From Micromonosporaceae bacterium (GTDB taxonomy: Bacteria; Actinomycetota; Actinomycetes; Mycobacteriales; Micromonosporaceae), in the NCBI GenBank assembly GCA_020027875.1, contig JAHRHA010000088.1:1-32439 (forward strand): a stretch of DNA of 32,439 bases, read 5' to 3'. Positions 1 to 7,459 of the stretch are shown piece by piece. Below the pieces are notes generated by a model that saw only the letters and a list, made by a program, of their open reading frames with translations, did no database searches and was not told where the DNA came from. The first letter of the stretch is position 1. Each line of letters begins with the position of its first letter. A program made the position numbers and the translations under genes.

Positions 1-154
1 CGGTCCGCCCGCCGAGCCAGATCACCAGCGCCATCACCGCGAGGATCACGGCCGCGGCGCTGGCGACCCAACCCCACGTCGCACGCGATGACCACGGAGT
101 GCGGCGGTTCGGCGGATTTCGTCGTCCCGCTCTGCTTCTGACCGCCCTGCCCAT
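1..154 (-). CDS. N-terminus of a membrane protein, cut by the window edge
   Basis: Only the first 51 codons are inside the window. The start is ATG at 154, preceded on the minus strand by a clear AGGAGG about 5 nt upstream. The visible peptide has a basic N-terminus (MGRAVRSRAGRRNPPNRRTP...) and one hydrophobic segment at about residues 29-46, ending in WLGGRT, so it is either a signal anchor or a secreted protein. It is divergent from the BlaI-type repressor, and both copies of the putative BlaI operator lie between the two starts, so co-regulation is likely. Family unknown; a copper or cytochrome-related envelope protein would suit the neighbourhood, but that is a guess. Confidence 0.6.
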   Translation of the reverse strand, partial: MGRAVRSRAGRRNPPNRRTPWSSRATWGWVASAAAVILAVMALVIWLGGRT

Positions 155-210
155 GACCGCCTCCTCATCCTGCGGCCCACGACTTGGCTGGGCGCCGCAC
201 CCGCGACTTT

Positions 211-227
211 ACCTAATCTGCTTAGGA
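211..227. promoter_or_regulatory. Putative BlaI operator, copy 1
   Basis: The sequence ACCTAATCTGCTTAGGA contains the perfect dyad CCTAA-N5-TTAGG. It lies between the divergent membrane gene and the BlaI-type repressor. The same layout recurs at 278-294 and 4820-4836. Confidence 0.55.
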
Positions 228-277
228 GATCGATGCCGGGCCAGCGCATGGCCGGAACCGTCTCGGCTGTCCCGCAC

Positions 278-294
278 ACCTATGATGGTTAGGA
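278..294. promoter_or_regulatory. Putative BlaI operator, copy 2 (overlaps the blaI ribosome site)
   Basis: The sequence ACCTATGATGGTTAGGA matches copy 1 at most positions (ACCTAW-N3-GSTTAGGA). It ends in AGGA, six bases before the GTG start at 301, so a bound repressor would cover the repressor gene's own ribosome site. This is consistent with autorepression. Confidence 0.5.
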
Positions 295-300
295 CCTGTC

Positions 301-687
301 GTGGCGGGAGGTGTGGTGCGCGGGTTTGGCGATCTCGAGGCGGCGATCATGGACCGGTTGTGGGCTTTCGGTGAGCCGGCGACTGTGCGTCAGGTGCTGG
401 ACGGGCTTCGCCCGGGCCGCGATCTGGCGTACAACACGGTGTTGACGGTGGTGGACATCCTGTTCAAGAAGGGTTGGCTTCATCGGGAGCCGGACGGCCG
501 GGCGTTTCGGTACACGCCGACGATGTCGCGGGAGGAGTACGGGGCCCGGTTGATGCGCGATGCGTTGGACGAGGCCGGAGACCCGGCAGAGGCGCTGGTG
601 AGCTTCATCGGACAGATGAGCGCGGACGAGACGGCGGCGCTGCGGGCCGCGCTGCGCGCGCACGAGCGCAGGAACTCCAAGCGATGA
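301..687 (+). CDS. blaI: BlaI/MecI/CopY-family winged-helix repressor
   Basis: The 128-aa protein has the family N-terminus: FGDLEAAIMDRLWAFGEPATVRQVL, then the recognition-helix region with LAYNTVLTVVDILFKKGWL, then the wing with GRAFRYTP. The C-terminal half is helical and is where relatives dimerise and are cut by the partner protease. The GTG start at 301 follows AGGA by 6 nt; GTG at 313 or 316 is an alternative, because GGGAGG at 306-311 lies too close to be decisive. The stop overlaps the start of the M56 protease (ATGA), the classic repressor-sensor pair. In the family the repressor is inactivated when the protease senses a signal. The signal here is unknown; cell-wall, copper or thiol stress are all possible. 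Confidence 0.9.
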   Translation: MAGGVVRGFGDLEAAIMDRLWAFGEPATVRQVLDGLRPGRDLAYNTVLTVVDILFKKGWLHREPDGRAFRYTPTMSREEYGARLMRDALDEAGDPAEALVSFIGQMSADETAALRAALRAHERRNSKR

Positions 688-1658
688 TCGGGATGCATCT
701 ACTGGCGTTCGCGGCCGCGCTCTCCGTGATGGTCCCCCCGGCATTGACCCGAGCCGGATGGGTGTACCGGTCGCCGAGGTTGGGTATCGCCGCGTGGTAC
801 GCCACGTTGGTCGCGGTGCTCTCCGCCGTAGTCGTCGCGGTGCTGTCATGGGTGGCACCGTGGCAGGGCGCCGACGCGGCGGCGTGCGAGATGTGGCGCT
901 GGTGTGTGCTGGCGGCACAGGGCGGCTACGGGCTCGCCGGCCGGATGGTCGCGGCCGCGGTCGCGGCTGTCGGCGCCGCCATGGCCGCTCGGGTGGCGGT
1001 GACCGCGGCGCGGGTGGTGCGGGCCGCGTCGGCGCGCCGTGACCGGCACGTGCGGATGCTCACGCTGGCCGGGCGGGTCTCTCCCGAGCTCGACGCGACC
1101 GTGGTGGACCACCCCCGCCCGGCCGCCTATGTGGTGGGCGGCCCGACGCGGCGGGTGGTGGTGACCAGCGGCGCGGTCGATGCGCTGACCGGGTCGGAGC
1201 TGGCGGCGGTGCTGGCCCACGAACGGGCGCATGCGGCCGGCCGCCACGACCTGCTGCTGGACGGCGTGCGGCTGCTGGAGAAGGCGTTCCCGCGAGTGAC
1301 CCTCTTCGCGGCTGCGCGTAGCGAGTTGTGCCGACTGGTCGAGCTGCGGGCCGACGAGGTTGCCACCGCGGGTCACGCATCGATCAGCCTGGCCCGCGCC
1401 ATAGTCACGATGGCCACTGCAGCGTCCGCCACGGATGGCGCCTCGAGACCGCCAGTTTTCGCGGGCGCGCTGTCCGCGACTGGCGGTCACGCGATTGAGC
1501 GGCTGAATCGGCTGTTGACTCCGCCGATGCCGCTGCGGCCGGCACACCGAGTATTCATCGGTGTGGGGGTGGCGACGGTGGCGCTCGTTCCGGTCGCGTT
1601 AGGCCTGGCGGCGCAGTTTCTGCCGGTGCTCGGGGCGTGCCCGCCGTTGATGTCGTGA
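684..1658 (+). CDS. BlaR1/M56-family integral-membrane metalloprotease
   Basis: A 324-aa protein with hydrophobic segments at about residues 5-25, 35-57, 88-108 and 303-320. The zinc-protease motif HERAH lies at about residues 179-183, followed by HD, with a downstream glutamate in VELRADE (about 220) as the probable third zinc ligand. This is the short actinobacterial form, which lacks the penicillin-binding sensor domain of BlaR1. The start is ATG at 684, overlapping the repressor stop, so the two are translationally coupled. The predicted role is signal-dependent cleavage of the BlaI-type repressor at the membrane. The in-frame open region upstream to 474 is a shadow of blaI and not part of the protein. 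Confidence 0.88.
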   Translation: MIGMHLLAFAAALSVMVPPALTRAGWVYRSPRLGIAAWYATLVAVLSAVVVAVLSWVAPWQGADAAACEMWRWCVLAAQGGYGLAGRMVAAAVAAVGAAMAARVAVTAARVVRAASARRDRHVRMLTLAGRVSPELDATVVDHPRPAAYVVGGPTRRVVVTSGAVDALTGSELAAVLAHERAHAAGRHDLLLDGVRLLEKAFPRVTLFAAARSELCRLVELRADEVATAGHASISLARAIVTMATAASATDGASRPPVFAGALSATGGHAIERLNRLLTPPMPLRPAHRVFIGVGVATVALVPVALGLAAQFLPVLGACPPLMS

Positions 1659-1675
1659 CCCGGGAGGGCTCGGCG

Positions 1676-3625
1676 GTGCCTGCCGTACTCCCATGGCCAG
1701 GGCGCGCGTGGCTGCGGCGCGCGTTGATGATCGTTGCTGTCGCACTGGTCGGGATCCTCGCCGTTCCCGGGCGGGCGCAGGCGCATCCGACGTTGTTGTT
1801 CACCACCCCTGCCGCGGACACAGCCGAGGCTGTCTCGCCGTCTGCTGTGGTGTTGGTGTTTAACGAGCCGGTGACTGTTGGCGCGGCCGGGCTGGTGGTG
1901 CTGGACGCGGTGGGCCGGCAGATCGCAGTGGATCGGGTGACCACGGCCCGGGAGGGTCGGGCGGTCACCGGCCGGATCGCCCAGGCGCTGCTGCCAGGCG
2001 TGTACACACTGCGCTGGCGGGTAACCGGTTCCGACGGCGACCTGGTGGAGTCGAGCTTTCGGTTCGCCGTCGGCGCGGCGATCATCGGAGAGTCCGCGTC
2101 GCAGACTCCGGCTGGCACAGCGTGGCCGGTGGCTGGGCTGCGCTGGCTGTTGTTCGCCGGGCTGGCACTGGCGTTGGGTGGAACGGTGGGGGCCCGGATC
2201 ACCGCGTCAGCCCGGGCGGTGCGGGCCAGCCTGCCGCGGATCCGGCCGTGGATCGGGCTCGGGGCGGCGGTTGGCCTGGCCGCGTCGTTGGGAATGGCGA
2301 TGCTGCTGGCCGTCGACGCTGGCGTCGCAGGCCTGCTTTCGTCCCAACCCGGACGAGTGGCGCTGGTCGAGGCCGCCGCGTTCGCCGCTCCGCTGGCGCT
2401 GACGGCCGGCGGGGGGCGGCGCTGGATATGGGTGCCACTGCTGGCGGTGCCGGTCGCCGAAGGGGTCCGCTCCCACGCCGAGCGGGCCTCGCCCGGTTGG
2501 GGTGGTCTGGCCACGGCGGTGCACCTGGCCGCCGCCGCAGTATGGGTCGGTGCCTTGGCGCACGTGGTTCGGGCCGGAGTGACGTGGCGAGCGCAGCGCC
2601 CGGCCCTGATGTGGGTGGTCACCGGCTACGCCCGGTGGGCCGCCTGGCTGTTAGCCACGGTCGTACTCACCGGCGCGGTTTCGGCCGTGATCCTGGTTCC
2701 GTGGTCCGGGTTGACGACCACAGCGTACGGGCGCACCCTGCTGGTCAAGCTGGCCCTCGTCGCCCTCGCCGCTACGGCGGCACTGACCGCGCGGTGGCTG
2801 CTGCGCAACGGCACCGACGCGACGCACCGAGTGGCCCTCGCCACCCGGGTGGAGGCCGGTACGCTGACCGCCGTGCTCGCCGTCACCGCGGCACTCGTGT
2901 CGACTCCGCCCGCCCGGGAGGCTCAACAGTTCCTGGTTCCGCCACCTCCAACCGGGGTGGTGCTGCCGCTGGCGACCCTGGCGGGGCAGGTGGGGGTTGC
3001 GGTGGCGGCCAGCGACGGGCAGCTGGTGGTGCGCCTCTCCACCCCGCGGCGGGACAACTACTACACCCCGGGCGAGGCGTCGTCCTACCGGTTGGCGGCC
3101 GCAGTGTTACCCCCTGGCGGCGACAGCCCCACAGAACTGCGGTTGGGCGGCTGCGGGGAGGGCTGCTTCGTGGCCCCGGTCGGCTGGGGTAGCGGCGAGA
3201 ACCTGGTCACCTTGCGCGTGCTGGCCGCGGGCTGGACCGGCGGCACCGTCGGGCTCGTCGTGGCGTGGCCGGTCACGCCGGCGCCGGAGCGCCTGGCCCG
3301 CGCTGTCGAGGCCATGAGGGCTGCGGGCGAGATCATCGTGCATGAGGCGGGGACCAGCGACACCTCCGCCCCTTGGCCGGAGCCAATCGAGCTGCGCCTG
3401 AGCGGGGCCGAATTCGTTGCCACCGAGCCGTACAGCTCCGGCGTCGCCCCACAGGTCGTTTTGGTACGCGCCGACGACAGTGGGAGCAGGTTGGCGGTGG
3501 GCTTCCCAGCAGAGGGGCGCTACGTCGAGCTGGTTCTCGACCGGGATGGCCGCATCGTTGAGGAGAGCCTGGCCGACGCCAAGCACCTGACCCGGCGCCG
3601 GTTCGTCTATGCCGACCAGCGGTGA
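1676..3625 (+). CDS. CopC-CopD fusion copper protein with C-terminal periplasmic domain
   Basis: A 649-aa protein from GTG 1676, chosen because GGGAGGG lies 7 nt upstream; GTG 1655, overlapping the protease stop, is the alternative. Residues 1-36 form a signal peptide ending AQA, so the mature protein begins with His, the known N-terminal Cu(II) ligand of CopC. A CopC beta-barrel follows (residues 37-132), then a multi-helix CopD membrane domain (about 145-425), then a soluble tail of about 220 residues like that of YcnJ-type fusions. The family's second Cu(II) site is Asp-x-His; here it reads SDGD (residues 119-122), so the His is replaced by Asp. The role is probably copper import or trafficking across the membrane. 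It follows blaI and the protease and is probably in their operon. Confidence 0.88.
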   Translation: MPAVLPWPGRAWLRRALMIVAVALVGILAVPGRAQAHPTLLFTTPAADTAEAVSPSAVVLVFNEPVTVGAAGLVVLDAVGRQIAVDRVTTAREGRAVTGRIAQALLPGVYTLRWRVTGSDGDLVESSFRFAVGAAIIGESASQTPAGTAWPVAGLRWLLFAGLALALGGTVGARITASARAVRASLPRIRPWIGLGAAVGLAASLGMAMLLAVDAGVAGLLSSQPGRVALVEAAAFAAPLALTAGGGRRWIWVPLLAVPVAEGVRSHAERASPGWGGLATAVHLAAAAVWVGALAHVVRAGVTWRAQRPALMWVVTGYARWAAWLLATVVLTGAVSAVILVPWSGLTTTAYGRTLLVKLALVALAATAALTARWLLRNGTDATHRVALATRVEAGTLTAVLAVTAALVSTPPAREAQQFLVPPPPTGVVLPLATLAGQVGVAVAASDGQLVVRLSTPRRDNYYTPGEASSYRLAAAVLPPGGDSPTELRLGGCGEGCFVAPVGWGSGENLVTLRVLAAGWTGGTVGLVVAWPVTPAPERLARAVEAMRAAGEIIVHEAGTSDTSAPWPEPIELRLSGAEFVATEPYSSGVAPQVVLVRADDSGSRLAVGFPAEGRYVELVLDRDGRIVEESLADAKHLTRRRFVYADQR

Positions 3626-3644
3626 ACGGTGCCGCGGTAGTCGC

Positions 3645-4325
3645 TCAGCCGGGTGCGTTGTGCGGCTGGATCCCGGTGGCGGTGGTGCCGCCGGAGCATG
3701 GGGCGCCGGGTTCGGGCGCCGCGTTGATCCGAAAGGCCTGGATGAACTGGTCCACGCGCGGGTCGGCGGCGGAGTCGAGCTTGAGCTGGTAGCCCCACGC
3801 CTGCAGCGAAACGGGCCGGTCCAGGCCGGGATACGGGCTAAGCATGAGGTAGGGAGTGTCGCGGACCTTGGCCGCGAGGGCGGCGACCTGGTCCGCGGGC
3901 AGGCCGGGGCGGTAGGTGATCCATACCGCGCCGTGTTCGAGACTATGGACCGCGTTCTCGTTCGCGATGGGCTGCGGGTAGACCTCGCCCATGCAGTTCT
4001 GCCACACCGGATTGTGGTCGCCACCCACTGGCGGGCTGACCGGGTAGGCCACGGACCCCTGGACGTGGTTGTTGGTCAGCATCGCCGGGTCACTGACCCG
4101 GTAGTCGACCAGCCCGGTGATGTCCGATGTGGACGCTACGGATGGTGTCGTGTCGGGGCCGTTGCGAGTCAGCGCGTAGACCCCGAACCCGATGATCAGC
4201 GCGACCACGACGCCGGCCGTCGCGTACAAGCCGATCGCGTCCCAGGATCGGCTGGCGGCGACCCGCACCGGCGCGACCGCACGACGAGCACCGGGTCTCG
4301 CCGGCGGGCGCTTCTTTTGTGCCAC
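3645..4325 (-). CDS. DUF3105 membrane-anchored extracytoplasmic protein
   Basis: A 226-aa protein with a basic N-terminus, one transmembrane segment at about residues 32-51 and an outside domain carrying the DUF3105 signature: GGDHNPVWQNC, then VHSLEHGAVWITYRPGL, rich in conserved His. Function is not established for the family. Such genes are common near copper and cytochrome genes in actinobacteria. The GTG start at 4325 is fixed by an in-frame TAG two codons upstream, and the ribosome site is weak. It is the last gene of a minus-strand chain with the 72-aa membrane protein and two micro-ORFs, and it converges on the CopC-CopD gene with about 20 bp between stops. Confidence 0.85.
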   Translation of the reverse strand: MAQKKRPPARPGARRAVAPVRVAASRSWDAIGLYATAGVVVALIIGFGVYALTRNGPDTTPSVASTSDITGLVDYRVSDPAMLTNNHVQGSVAYPVSPPVGGDHNPVWQNCMGEVYPQPIANENAVHSLEHGAVWITYRPGLPADQVAALAAKVRDTPYLMLSPYPGLDRPVSLQAWGYQLKLDSAADPRVDQFIQAFRINAAPEPGAPCSGGTTATGIQPHNAPG

Positions 4326-4328
4326 CAG

Positions 4329-4370
4329 CTACCGCGTCCCAGCCCGGTCGCGCATCGCGGCTGCCTTCAT
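4329..4370 (-). CDS. Possible 13-aa micro-ORF bridging to the DUF3105 gene
   Basis: ATG at 4370 overlaps the stop of the 46-aa ORF (ATGA) and the frame ends in TAG at 4329, three bases before the DUF3105 GTG. Its only support is this head-to-tail geometry, which could carry ribosomes into DUF3105, whose own ribosome site is poor. It may be chance. Confidence 0.2.
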   Translation of the reverse strand: MKAAAMRDRAGTR

Positions 4371-4507
4371 AGGCCGGACCGCCTCGTCTTGGGCCGGATC
4401 CGAGGCCGGGCCGCGGCGGTGGCCGGCGTGGTCGCAGCGCCGGCAGGCCGATCCACGTGGGCCGTCGCCGCGGCGATGGCGCCCACGGCCCAGCACAGGT
4501 CGGTCAC
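4367..4507 (-). CDS. Small ORF of 46 aa, unknown function
   Basis: The GTG start at 4507 overlaps the TGA of the 72-aa membrane protein (GTGA), and most third codon positions are G or C, as in real genes here. The peptide begins MTDLCWAVGAIAAATAHVDR and ends in a basic Pro/Arg-rich tail. It matches no family I recognise. It fills the otherwise unexplained gap between the 72-aa protein and DUF3105. It could be a real coupled peptide or a decayed remnant. Confidence 0.4.
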   Translation of the reverse strand: MTDLCWAVGAIAAATAHVDRPAGAATTPATAAARPRIRPKTRRSGL

Positions 4508-4722
4508 GATCCGCTGTCCCGGTTGGCCGGGTCGGTCGGCTGGGTCTGCTGGGCCCGCAGAGTCGCGATTTCGGCGCGGAGCATGGCGATCTCCTCCTGC
4601 GTGGTGGGGTCAGCCGCCTGGGCCGCGTTTTTGCCGGACTGGTGGCCCCGCATCATGACCATCATCAGCCCCATCATCGCGGCGCAGCCGAGCACCGGCA
4701 GCAGGTACACCAGCTTGTCCAT
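4504..4722 (-). CDS. Small single-pass membrane protein with coiled-coil tail (72 aa)
   Basis: ATG at 4722 is preceded on the minus strand by AGGAAG about 9 nt away. Residues 4-25 are a Met-rich transmembrane helix (GCAAMMGLMMVMMRGH), followed by a hydrophilic stretch with heptad-like leucines (EEIAMLRAEIATLRAQQ) that should form a short coiled coil. The Met clusters and the HQ next to the helix suggest, without proving, contact with copper. Small membrane proteins of this look are common beside copper genes in actinobacteria. It is divergent from the TlpA gene, and the third putative BlaI operator lies between them. Confidence 0.7.
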   Translation of the reverse strand: MDKLVYLLPVLGCAAMMGLMMVMMRGHQSGKNAAQAADPTTQEEIAMLRAEIATLRAQQTQPTDPANRDSGS

Positions 4723-4819
4723 TGGCGATCACTTCCTGTCGTCCATGATTACGGAGCCACGGGCCGAGTCGCGGCGAAGTCCTGATGCGAGACCTACACT
4801 TCAGGACCACCACCCATAC

Positions 4820-4836
4820 ACCTAAGGAGCTTAGTT
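4820..4836. promoter_or_regulatory. Putative BlaI operator, copy 3, in a divergent promoter
   Basis: The sequence ACCTAAGGAGCTTAGTT contains the perfect dyad CTAAG-GAG-CTTAG and matches copy 1 in ACCTAA-N3-GCTTAG. It lies between the 72-aa membrane protein (start 4722) and the TlpA lipoprotein (start 4874). TAGGGT at 4839-4844 could be the -10 element for tlpA, so the site would block that promoter. Confidence 0.5.
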
Positions 4837-4873
4837 GGTAGGGTGTGGGGCGTCCACAAGAAGGGGGACCTCT

Positions 4874-5452
4874 GTGCGTCGACGCACCTTGCTGGCGGCG
4901 GTTCCGGCCGTCGCGGCCGGCTTGGTCGGCTGCGGGCGGCCCCGCACGGCGACGGGCACGCCGGCAGCGCAACAGGCGGATGCTCGCGCCGGCACCGTGG
5001 TGACATTCGTGGCGGCCGACCGCGGGCCGGCGCCGGCGGTGACCGGGGAGCTGCTGGATGGTTCGCCGTTCGACCTGGCCGGGTGGCGGGGCCGGGTGGT
5101 GGTGCTGAACTGGTGGGGATCGTGGTGCGCGCCGTGTCGGCTGGAGGCGCCGGACCTTCAGGCCACCCACGAAGCCACCCGCGACCTCAAGGTGGAGTTT
5201 CTCGGTGTCGACATCCGCGACGACCGCGATGCGGCGAAGGCGTTCGTGGCCAGCTTCGGCATCACCTATCCGAGCCTGTTCGACCCGGCCGGCCGGGTGG
5301 CGTTGGCGTTCCGGGATGTGCCGCTCACCGTGGTGCCGTCCACCGCGCTTCTGGACCGCCAGCTCCGCGTCGCGGCGGTGTTCCGCCGGGTGGTCACCCA
5401 GCGCGAGTTGGAGGCTGCGGTGCGGGCGCTGGCCACGGAGCCGGGAGCCTGA
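4874..5452 (+). CDS. TlpA/ResA-like thioredoxin lipoprotein
   Basis: A 192-aa protein from GTG 4874, with AAGGGGG about 6 nt upstream. The lipobox LVGC puts the lipidated Cys at residue 20, so the protein is anchored outside the membrane. The thioredoxin fold carries WCAPC (residues 84-88) and a cis-Pro in TVVPST (about 155). TlpA and ResA relatives reduce disulfides in apocytochrome c or copper-site cysteines, using electrons from CcdA. CcdA is encoded next, 3 bp after the stop, which supports this role. The open frame extends upstream to 4835 through the operator, but that start would lose the lipoprotein signal. Confidence 0.9.
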   Translation: MRRRTLLAAVPAVAAGLVGCGRPRTATGTPAAQQADARAGTVVTFVAADRGPAPAVTGELLDGSPFDLAGWRGRVVVLNWWGSWCAPCRLEAPDLQATHEATRDLKVEFLGVDIRDDRDAAKAFVASFGITYPSLFDPAGRVALAFRDVPLTVVPSTALLDRQLRVAAVFRRVVTQRELEAAVRALATEPGA

Positions 5453-5455
5453 GCC

Positions 5456-6262
5456 GTGGGGTCCCATTTCGCCGACGTCGCCGCGTCCGGGCCGCTGTTG
5501 GCCGGTATCGCCGTGGCTACGCTGGCCGGCCTCGTGAGTTTTTTCGCACCGTGCATGTTGCCGCTGGTGCCCGGCTACCTGTCCTACGTGACCGGGCTCG
5601 CCGGCACAGATCTGAAGCCCGTGGCCGAGCCGGTGTCCCCCGTGACCGGGTCGGCCACGGCCACCGCCACCAACAACGTCAGGCTACGAGGCCGGGCGGT
5701 GGCCGGGTCGACGCTGTTCGTGGCCGGGTTCACCGCCGTGTTCGCCACCCTGGCCTACGCCGCCGGAGCCCTCGGCCGCACCCTGCTAATGCACCAACGC
5801 ACCATCGAAGTCATCGCCGGTGTCCTGATCATCGCGCTCGGCCTGGCGTTTCTCGACGTGCTGGCGTGGCAGGGCCGCACCTGGCGGATAAACCGACTGC
5901 CGCGGGTCGGGCTGGCCGGCGCGCCGGCGCTGGGCGCAGTGTTCGCCCTGTCCTGGACTCCGTGCCTGTCCCCGACCCTGGCCGTTGTGCTCGGGCTGGC
6001 CGCGGTGGACGGCTCGGCCGGGCGCGGCGTGGTGCTCGCCGTCGCCTACTCGCTGGGCATGGGGCTGCCGTTCATCGGCTTCGCCCTCGCCTACGCCGGG
6101 TTGATGCGTGCGGCCGGGTTCATCCGCCGCCACGGCGCCTGGGTCACCCGCGTCGGCGGCGCACTGCTGGTCGCGGTCGGGCTGGCCCTGGTGACCGGGG
6201 CGTGGACCGAGTTCCTCAACTGGCTGCGCGCCACGGTCGGCCCCGGTCAGATCGGCATCTGA
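5456..6262 (+). CDS. ccdA: CcdA-family thiol-disulfide electron carrier
   Basis: A 268-aa protein with six predicted membrane helices. The two redox cysteines are in conserved proline motifs: FFAPCMLPLVPGY (Cys33) and SWTPCLSPTL (Cys170). CcdA passes electrons from cytoplasmic thioredoxin across the membrane to TlpA-type acceptors for cytochrome c maturation or metal-site assembly. The start is GTG 5456, three bases after the TlpA stop, so the two are cotranscribed. An Ala/Thr-rich outside loop at about residues 52-78 is longer than in minimal CcdA. Confidence 0.93.
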   Translation: MGSHFADVAASGPLLAGIAVATLAGLVSFFAPCMLPLVPGYLSYVTGLAGTDLKPVAEPVSPVTGSATATATNNVRLRGRAVAGSTLFVAGFTAVFATLAYAAGALGRTLLMHQRTIEVIAGVLIIALGLAFLDVLAWQGRTWRINRLPRVGLAGAPALGAVFALSWTPCLSPTLAVVLGLAAVDGSAGRGVVLAVAYSLGMGLPFIGFALAYAGLMRAAGFIRRHGAWVTRVGGALLVAVGLALVTGAWTEFLNWLRATVGPGQIGI

Positions 6263-6284
6263 GCACAATGGAAAGGAAGCGCAC

Positions 6285-6691
6285 TTGAACCTGGGCGCCA
6301 TTCTTGTGACCGGCCTGTTCGCCGGCGGTATATCCTGCGCCGCCGTGCTGGGCGGACTGCTCACCGGCCTGGTCACCCGCCAAACCGGCCTCGCAGCGGC
6401 CAAGGCTGAGGCCAGACCGGCGGCCAAGCCGGCGGGCCCAGTCCAAGGCCACGTTGAGCGCCGCGGCCACCGTCGCCACGGCCCGGCGCCCGCCCACATC
6501 CGGGAAGGCGTCGGCCAAAAGGCTCAGGCGGCGGGCCGCAAGGCCGCCCAGCGCAACACCCCTCCCTGGGCAAGCGGTGGACCCTGCCCGAAAACGGCGA
6601 CACTCCCATCGACCTTGGCGTCCCGAAGCCCGGAAAGTTCCGTTACACCTGCGCCGTGGGCATGTACACCGGCCAGCTCACCATCACCTAG
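6285..6691 (+). pseudogene. Collapsed TauE/SafE-type membrane gene with cupredoxin C-terminus
   Basis: The first ~36 codons from TTG 6285 (AAAGGAAG upstream) encode MNLGAILVTGLFAGGISCAA..., the typical first helix of a TauE/SafE-like metal-associated membrane protein. The last ~40 codons, in another frame (6566-6691), encode LPENGDTPIDLG...FRYTCAVGMYTGQLTIT and a TAG. These are the end of the cupredoxin-like domain that closes such proteins, with the Cys and Met ligands still present. The intervening 150-180 bases encode nothing recognisable, so most of the gene (several hundred codons in relatives) has been lost. The open frame from 6285 through to 7385 has no biological meaning. Confidence 0.65.
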
Positions 6692-6708
6692 GAGAGGGAG
6701 GAGTCCAC

Positions 6709-6936
6709 ATGGGACAGATCGCCACCTACACCTTCGCCGTGACGGGCATGCACTGCGCCAGTTGCGGCATACTCACCGACGACACCGTCGAAGACGTGGA
6801 CGGGGTGCGCTCCTTGACCACCAGCCTGCGCGCCGGCCGGGCGACGGTGAAGCTCGACCCGGCCCGGTGCGGCCCCACCGACGTGGTGGCCGCCATAACC
6901 GCCGCCGGCTACACCGCCCAGGTGGCGCAGACATGA
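6709..6936 (+). CDS. HMA-domain metallochaperone (CopZ-like)
   Basis: A 75-aa protein made of one heavy-metal-associated domain. The metal motif GMHCASC lies at about residues 13-19, followed by the usual betaalphabetabetaalphabeta pattern and ending ITAAGYTAQV. The start is ATG 6709 after a very strong GGAGAGGGAGGAG. Relatives bind Cu(I) through the two cysteines and hand it to P-type ATPases. No ATPase is present in the window, so the partner is elsewhere or lost. The stop overlaps the start of the DUF2752 gene. Confidence 0.92.
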   Translation: MGQIATYTFAVTGMHCASCGILTDDTVEDVDGVRSLTTSLRAGRATVKLDPARCGPTDVVAAITAAGYTAQVAQT

Positions 6937-7385
6937 CCGCCCAGTACGTGCTGTTGCGTCCGCGCGGCTGGGTGCGCTACACCCCGTTGTGGCTGCTACC
7001 GGTGCCCGCGCTGTGGTTCGCCTACGTGCTGGCGTTCAACCCCACCGACCAGATCATGGACCTCACCGGGCCGTGCCCGTGGCACATGCTGTTCGGCATC
7101 GACGGGCCAACCTGTGGCATCACCCGGATGACCTGGTACCTCCTGCACGGCGACCTGATCAACGCCGCCCGGATGCACCTCGCCGCGATCCTCCTGGTGC
7201 CGGTCGGCGCCTACGCCTACCTGTGGTGGGCGGCCGGCTGGGTGTTCAGCCGGCGCCTACCCATGGTCCGGATCACCAAACCCGTCGCGGTCGGCGCCGT
7301 CGTCGTCTTCCTGCTGTATTCGGTGGTGCTGCGCAACCTGCCCTGGCCACCGTTCGACTGGTTCTACGTGGCCGACCTGACCTAG
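6933..7385 (+). CDS. DUF2752 membrane protein
   Basis: A 150-aa protein with about three membrane helices. The family signature is clear: CPWHMLFGIDGPTCGITRM, then LLHGDLINAARMHLAAIL. Function is unknown. The paired cysteines (CPW and TCG) face the same membrane edge. ATG 6933 overlaps the TGA of the metallochaperone (ATGA), so the two are translationally coupled. Confidence 0.85.
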   Translation: MTAQYVLLRPRGWVRYTPLWLLPVPALWFAYVLAFNPTDQIMDLTGPCPWHMLFGIDGPTCGITRMTWYLLHGDLINAARMHLAAILLVPVGAYAYLWWAAGWVFSRRLPMVRITKPVAVGAVVVFLLYSVVLRNLPWPPFDWFYVADLT

Positions 7386-7459
7386 AAAAGGCGGTGTTAC
7401 CGGCTGGGCCGGCGCGTCGCACCCGCATAACCTGAACAGACAGGGGAAGGAAACCAGGC

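Noticed and set aside
1555-2622. 355-codon minus-strand frame antisense to CopC-CopD
   Set aside because: Composition is Ala/Pro/Thr/Arg-rich as expected for a high-GC antisense shadow, and the sense strand has clear homology.
6285-7385. One long open frame of 366 codons read as a single protein
   Set aside because: It crosses the TauE/SafE relic, the HMA gene (other frame) and DUF2752. Only its first ~36 and last 150 codons make sense, and the true DUF2752 start overlaps the HMA stop.
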